In this document: one piece after another, positions 4,942 to 7,648 of the stretch
Layout of the letters: each line of letters opens with the position of its first letter
Numbering within the stretch: position 1 is the stretch's first letter
Assembly: GCA_020024105.1 (NCBI GenBank)
Contig: JAHHUH010000040.1
Location: 1 to 7,648 of the forward strand
DNA from: Phascolarctobacterium sp.
Lineage (GTDB): Bacteria > Bacillota > Negativicutes > Acidaminococcales > Acidaminococcaceae
Length of the DNA: 7,648 bases
Reading direction: 5' to 3'
Position numbers and translations under genes: made by a program
The notes under the pieces: model-generated
Told to the model about the DNA's origin: nothing
The model's database searches: none
The model's input: the letters and a program-made list of their open reading frames with translations, nothing else

Positions 4942-6264
4942 TTATTTGTTATATATGTCTAACTCCATTTTTTTACCGTCCCTATCCTTCAGGGAAAGAT
5001 TACTGATGGTCAGCTGACCGTCCACAATCTGGAAGGCATCGGTAGTAATGTCGCCCAAAAAGGTCTTGACTACTACATTAGTAAATTTAAGCTCCTTATT
5101 GTGGTCGTCAAACTCACCTCTCAGTCCTTCAAAGGGAATCAGCATATAGCTACCCTTGCCTGCGGCAAAGCTGCCATAGGTATGCACCTGCTTCTGCCGT
5201 CCCTTAGCATCCATATGTAGGTCCAGGTCCACCTTACAGTTAATTTTTGTGCTGCGGGCGGCCAAGCTGGCCATAACCTTCTTCGCCACCGCATGCAACT
5301 GATAATCCCTGCTGTCCAGATAGTAGACGCCCCAGGCATTAACATAGCCGCCAAAAAGTCCGGCCTGGACATCCTCAAAGCTGATTTTCCCATCCTGATA
5401 ATGGTAATTACCCTTAACATTATTAAAATGCAGAGCGGGAATATCCAGCTCCTCAAAGCTGATGGTACCCTCCACCTGGGGTTCCTGCCAGCTGCCCTGC
5501 ACCCGCCCCGTAGCCGTTGCTAGATTACGGACATTGCGCAGGCCCATGGCCTCCGGCAGCACCTTTTCCATGGTAAAGTCCAGCTCCAGCTGGGGCTGCT
5601 TAGCCAAAAGCACCTGACCGTTCAGGCTCAGCCTATCACCTACCAGCTGCCCGCCCAAGGGTCCGGTAGTCAGCTGCACCAGCACCTGCTTCTTAGTGCT
5701 GGCATCCAGCAGTAAATTAACATCGTACAGGGCAAAATAGCGCTGCTTATACTGGGCGCTAAGGGTGCAGTGCTGTAATTCCAAACGCAGGCCGGGCACT
5801 CTCTGGTCCAGCTGTACATTGCGAAAGGCCTTGGGCTTAGGCTCACTCTCCTTAGACTCCACTGCCTGAGGCTCCTGATAACGGACCACATCCAGCTGCA
5901 TCCTCTCATTAAAGTCCAGGCTGAAAAATGCCCTTTCCAGCACTAGCTCCTCCAGAGTATCCAGATCAATCTGCCGGGTCAGAATGTCCCAGGTCTTTAC
6001 CTTAAAGCTGCCCTGGGGTACGAAAACAACCGGCTCCCCCTCCGGGTCCAGCCAGGTTAAATTTTTAAAGGAAACCCGGCCCCAGACATCCGCCTGCAGC
6101 TCCTCCACCGTTACTGTCCCCCGCAGGACCCGCTGCTTAGCCATGGCATCAGCAAAAAGCACATTCACCTTTTTGCTCGCCTGGGCGCAGAGGAAAAAAT
6201 AGCCACCCACCAGTAGCAGCAGGAAGACGAAAATTATCAGATACCATCGTTTATTTTTCAACAT
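4942..6264 (-). CDS. AsmA/TamB-like envelope protein
   Basis: A 440-residue protein with one N-terminal membrane span (about 7-26, after the basic MLKNKR) and a long beta-rich extracytoplasmic part. The repeated pattern of alternating hydrophobic strands ending in glycines, notably ATGRVQGSWQEPQVEGTISF (251-270) and GNYHYQDGKISFEDVQAGLFGG (285-306), is typical of AsmA/TamB-like proteins, thought to bridge the periplasm and move phospholipids to the outer membrane. A short charged, proline-containing linker (about 131-146) divides the N-terminal third. It is shorter than TamB and nearer to AsmA-like relatives of diderm Firmicutes. AAGGAG (6270-6275) lies five bases before the ATG. It heads a probable unit with the TM1266-family gene and hydG, with no obvious functional link to hydrogenase maturation. 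The family call is from overall pattern, not a catalytic motif. Confidence 0.75.
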   Translation of the reverse strand: MLKNKRWYLIIFVFLLLLVGGYFFLCAQASKKVNVLFADAMAKQRVLRGTVTVEELQADVWGRVSFKNLTWLDPEGEPVVFVPQGSFKVKTWDILTRQIDLDTLEELVLERAFFSLDFNERMQLDVVRYQEPQAVESKESEPKPKAFRNVQLDQRVPGLRLELQHCTLSAQYKQRYFALYDVNLLLDASTKKQVLVQLTTGPLGGQLVGDRLSLNGQVLLAKQPQLELDFTMEKVLPEAMGLRNVRNLATATGRVQGSWQEPQVEGTISFEELDIPALHFNNVKGNYHYQDGKISFEDVQAGLFGGYVNAWGVYYLDSRDYQLHAVAKKVMASLAARSTKINCKVDLDLHMDAKGRQKQVHTYGSFAAGKGSYMLIPFEGLRGEFDDHNKELKFTNVVVKTFLGDITTDAFQIVDGQLTISNLSLKDRDGKKMELDIYNK

Positions 6265-6328
6265 GTTAACTCCTTATCCTTAACAGGCTTTGCCACAAAA
6301 AACTGTCCGCTATAATGTGATATGAAAA

Positions 6329-6356
6329 ATCTTACCATAAATAGCCGATTGGTCAA
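6329..6356 (-). promoter_or_regulatory. promoter of the AsmA-like / TM1266 / hydG unit
   Basis: On the minus strand, TTGACC (6351-6356) and TAAGAT (6329-6334) are 16 bases apart, with TGG directly before the -10 as an extended -10 element. The predicted start near 6322 gives a leader of about 58 bases. Confidence 0.7.
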
Positions 6357-6571
6357 GCTTTTCAAAAAATTTTACCCTTTCTCAAAGCTACATGGTCTAT
6401 AGAAAAATTTTTCAGTAAAATAAATATTTTCCCTACTCCCGTCCCATGCAGCCCCTTCGCTAAGCAACAACTACCGAGCATAATAATTATTATCTTTTCA
6501 GAGTAAAGTATATTGCTGTATTTATTTGTTTAGCTTATAAATATTATTTTTTCTTAAAGTAAAAAATCAAT
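6357..6571. other. AT-rich intergenic region with a palindrome
   Basis: This forms most of the gap between the divergent AsmA-like and small membrane protein genes; no coding region is seen. It contains a perfect 14-base palindrome ATAATAATTATTAT (6480-6493), AT-rich and loosely Fur/PerR-like but not a match to either consensus. It also holds a second promoter-like pair reading right, TTGCTG (6513-6518) and TATAAA (6536-6541), 17 bases apart. Confidence 0.4.
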
Positions 6572-6600
6572 TTGACTTTTTAAAAGCAGGCAAATATAAT
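6572..6600 (+). promoter_or_regulatory. strong sigma-A-type promoter of the small membrane protein gene
   Basis: TTGACT (6572-6577) and a perfect TATAAT (6595-6600) are separated by exactly 17 bases, in AT-rich surroundings. Transcription should start near 6607, about 30 bases before the ATG at 6638. Confidence 0.88.
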
Positions 6601-6637
6601 GCTTATATACAACAAATTATATTGAGGAATGATTGCT

Positions 6638-6820
6638 ATGCTTAACATCTTATTTGGCTTTTTCCTTTTTGGGCTTATGTGTGCCGTAGCGGGCAAGGGG
6701 CTGTACCGGGTCTCTAAAAACCTGGGTACCTTCAGCACCAAAGACTATTCCCTGCTGGTAGCCCTTTTCATCGGCACCATTACCGCCTTTTACTTTGGTA
6801 TGCATAAACTAGGCTACTAA
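6638..6820 (+). CDS. small two-span membrane protein, function unknown
   Basis: A 60-residue protein I do not recognise. It has two hydrophobic segments, about 2-19 (LNILFGFFLFGLMCAVAG) and about 41-55 (LLVALFIGTITAFYF), joined by a basic, polar loop (GKGLYRVSKNLGTFSTKDYS), so it should sit in the cytoplasmic membrane as a hairpin. The start at 6638 is preferred because GAGGA (6624-6628) is nine bases upstream; the ATG at 6629 has no gap to it. A near-consensus promoter, a usable ribosome site and a terminator eight bases after the stop form a complete single-gene unit, strong evidence that this short gene is real and well expressed. It could be a toxin-like, stress or complex-accessory peptide; nothing in the sequence decides. 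Confidence 0.8.
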   Translation: MLNILFGFFLFGLMCAVAGKGLYRVSKNLGTFSTKDYSLLVALFIGTITAFYFGMHKLGY

Positions 6821-6827
6821 AGCCCTC

Positions 6828-6864
6828 AGCAGTATGCTCCCCAGCGGAAGGGTACTGCTTTTTT
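6828..6864 (+). terminator. terminator of the small membrane protein gene
   Basis: AGCAGTA (6828-6834) pairs with TACTGCT (6853-6859), with additional CCC/GGG pairing inside, and a run of six Ts follows from 6859. It starts eight bases after the stop codon. Confidence 0.8.
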
Positions 6865-6912
6865 ATGCGTCAGCAGCTGTATAGAGCAGGCTGTGCAGCT
6901 ACTAACGCATAA
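6863..6912. repeat. inverted repeat, possible stem-loop
   Basis: TTATGCGT (6863-6870) pairs with ACGCATAA (6905-6912), and AGCTG (6875-6879) with CAGCT (6896-6900), across a 4+4 internal loop and a 16-base apical loop. It sits directly behind the terminator of the small membrane protein gene, has no T tail and is not part of any gene I can see. A second weaker stem, CTTCAC with GTGAAG (6919-6924, 6944-6949), follows. Function unknown. Confidence 0.4.
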
Positions 6913-7178
6913 GCTTCCCTTCACCACTGCCGTCAGTCCGCATGTGAAGCAGAGACATTTTGTTCACATTGCTGTAAATTAAAATTCCATATAGATAAGC
7001 TCTCATGGTAGCACATTGCCAGGCTAAAATACTTCCCCCCGCTTTGTTAGTCAAACTCAGCAGTTGAGACTGACTGGTAAAATAGAGGAAAAGCTTCCCT
7101 AGTTGTTCCTCCCACTTGGTATTATTTACAAGGCACAGCTTGTTTGTAGAATCAAACGCTAACTGACACTAACAAAAA
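6913..7178. other. intergenic stretch without a recognised gene
   Basis: No supported coding region, RNA gene or promoter is seen on either strand. It contains one weak DnaA-box-like 9-mer, TTGTTCACA (6960-6968, one mismatch from TTATNCACA), and a second copy of the 10-mer AAGCTTCCCT (7091-7100; first at 6911-6920), probably by chance. Confidence 0.4.
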
Positions 7179-7250
7179 TTACCCACAGATATTCACTAAA
7201 ATTTTCTATCTTATTCACATTATCCACAGGGCCATTATTTATGTGGATAT
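7179..7250. other. cluster of four DnaA boxes (candidate origin or DnaA-binding locus)
   Basis: Four 9-mers at or within one mismatch of the DnaA-box consensus TTATNCACA lie within 72 bases. They are TTACCCACA (7179-7187, one mismatch), TTATTCACA (7211-7219, match), TTATCCACA (7220-7228, perfect high-affinity box, directly abutting the previous one) and, on the minus strand, ATATCCACA (7242-7250, one mismatch). Mixed orientation, tight packing and abutting boxes are features of bacterial origins and of DnaA-titrating or reactivating loci. No gene overlaps them. Confidence 0.65.
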
Positions 7251-7648
7251 CTTTACCCGTATAATCAATCACTCCTCTTTCCTTGAGAAAAAGTGCATTC
7301 AAAGAACGCTAAGAAAAAATCTTATCATTATTGTTAAAGCCCAATACAATTATTCATTTTAAGGCTCAAAAGAAATCTGATTACAGGCACCAGTTTTTAA
7401 GTATTGAAAAAATGCTAGCTAAAAAATAGGTCAGCTAGTTATGTTCATGAAACTGGCAATCATATTATGTATAGAGTTGCTCCCATATTTGCTATAAGGA
7501 AACAACCTTCATCATCATAAATAGAGATAGCTATTATAAATTCCAAAATAACATCAAGATATAAGATATAATAAAAATAGAGTTTCCTTATTAATACACT
7601 AATGAAGCAACCACCTAATGTAAAAGTTAAAGATTAGCTATAAATAAT
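7251..7648. other. AT-rich non-coding stretch beside the DnaA boxes
   Basis: About 400 bases up to the window edge that are clearly more AT-rich than the genes and hold no convincing coding region. They include a hairpin CTAGCT/AGCTAG (7415-7420, 7433-7438), a palindrome ATAGCTAT (7527-7534) and an isolated TATAAT (7567-7572) without a good -35. Beside a DnaA-box cluster such a stretch could be the unwinding element of an origin; it could equally be an ordinary long spacer. Confidence 0.4.

Noticed and set aside
5139..5456. 105-codon minus-strand frame inside the AsmA-like gene
   Set aside because: Overlaps the larger supported gene in another frame; arginine/tryptophan/methionine-rich composition typical of an out-of-frame reading.
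6311..6316. TATAAT on the plus strand as a promoter for a non-coding RNA
   Set aside because: No acceptable -35 (best is TTTGCC) and no downstream gene or terminator for roughly 300 bases; it lies in the leader of the AsmA-like gene on the other strand.
6911..7100. Direct repeat AAGCTTCCCT (6911-6920 and 7091-7100) as mobile-element or attachment-site ends
   Set aside because: Only 10 bases, no similarity in flanks, nothing mobile between the copies; such a match is not surprising by chance.
6821..7648. CRISPR array or iteron series in the gene-free right end
   Set aside because: No regularly spaced repeats of sufficient length; the only recurrent motif is the irregularly spaced DnaA-box 9-mer.

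Overview
The window looks like chromosomal DNA from an anaerobic, fermentative Firmicute. It has strong AGGAGG-type ribosome sites, sigma-A-like TTGAC/TATAAT promoters, U-tailed terminators, an [FeFe]-hydrogenase maturase (HydG) with its TM1266-family partner, a cobinamide-salvage enzyme and an ECF vitamin-type transporter subunit. An AsmA/TamB-like single-span envelope protein would be unusual in a monoderm and points to a diderm Firmicute, most likely Negativicutes (inference, not proven by any marker here).

Left part (1-1908). The window opens inside a tRNA-Arg(ACG) gene with its own terminator. A Crp/Fnr regulator (minus strand) and an atypical thioredoxin (plus strand) are divergently transcribed. 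Between them is a GTGAT-AAA-ATCAC palindrome centred about 41 bases before the predicted thioredoxin start, where a class II activator would sit. The thioredoxin has a CGYC active site and lacks the usual cis-proline. It is followed by a long hairpin with a T tail that also contains a promoter-like sequence, then a six-span ECF S component. A bidirectional terminator separates that gene from the convergent cbiZ.

Middle part (1909-6264). All genes are on the minus strand: cbiZ (adenosylcobinamide amidohydrolase with an unrecognised C-terminal extension) with its own promoter, and a probable three-gene unit read from the right: AsmA-like protein, TM1266-family hydrogenase-associated protein, hydG. 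That unit has a clear promoter at its head and a strong terminator after hydG. HydE, HydF and the hydrogenase itself are not in the window.

Right part (6265-7648). A 60-residue two-span membrane protein has a near-consensus promoter, a good ribosome site and its own terminator. The remaining 828 bases hold no convincing gene. They contain four DnaA-box-like 9-mers within 72 bases (two abutting), followed by about 400 AT-rich bases up to the window edge. This could be an origin of replication or another DnaA-binding locus and is the least ordinary part of the window.

No mobile element, CRISPR array or classical defence system was seen.
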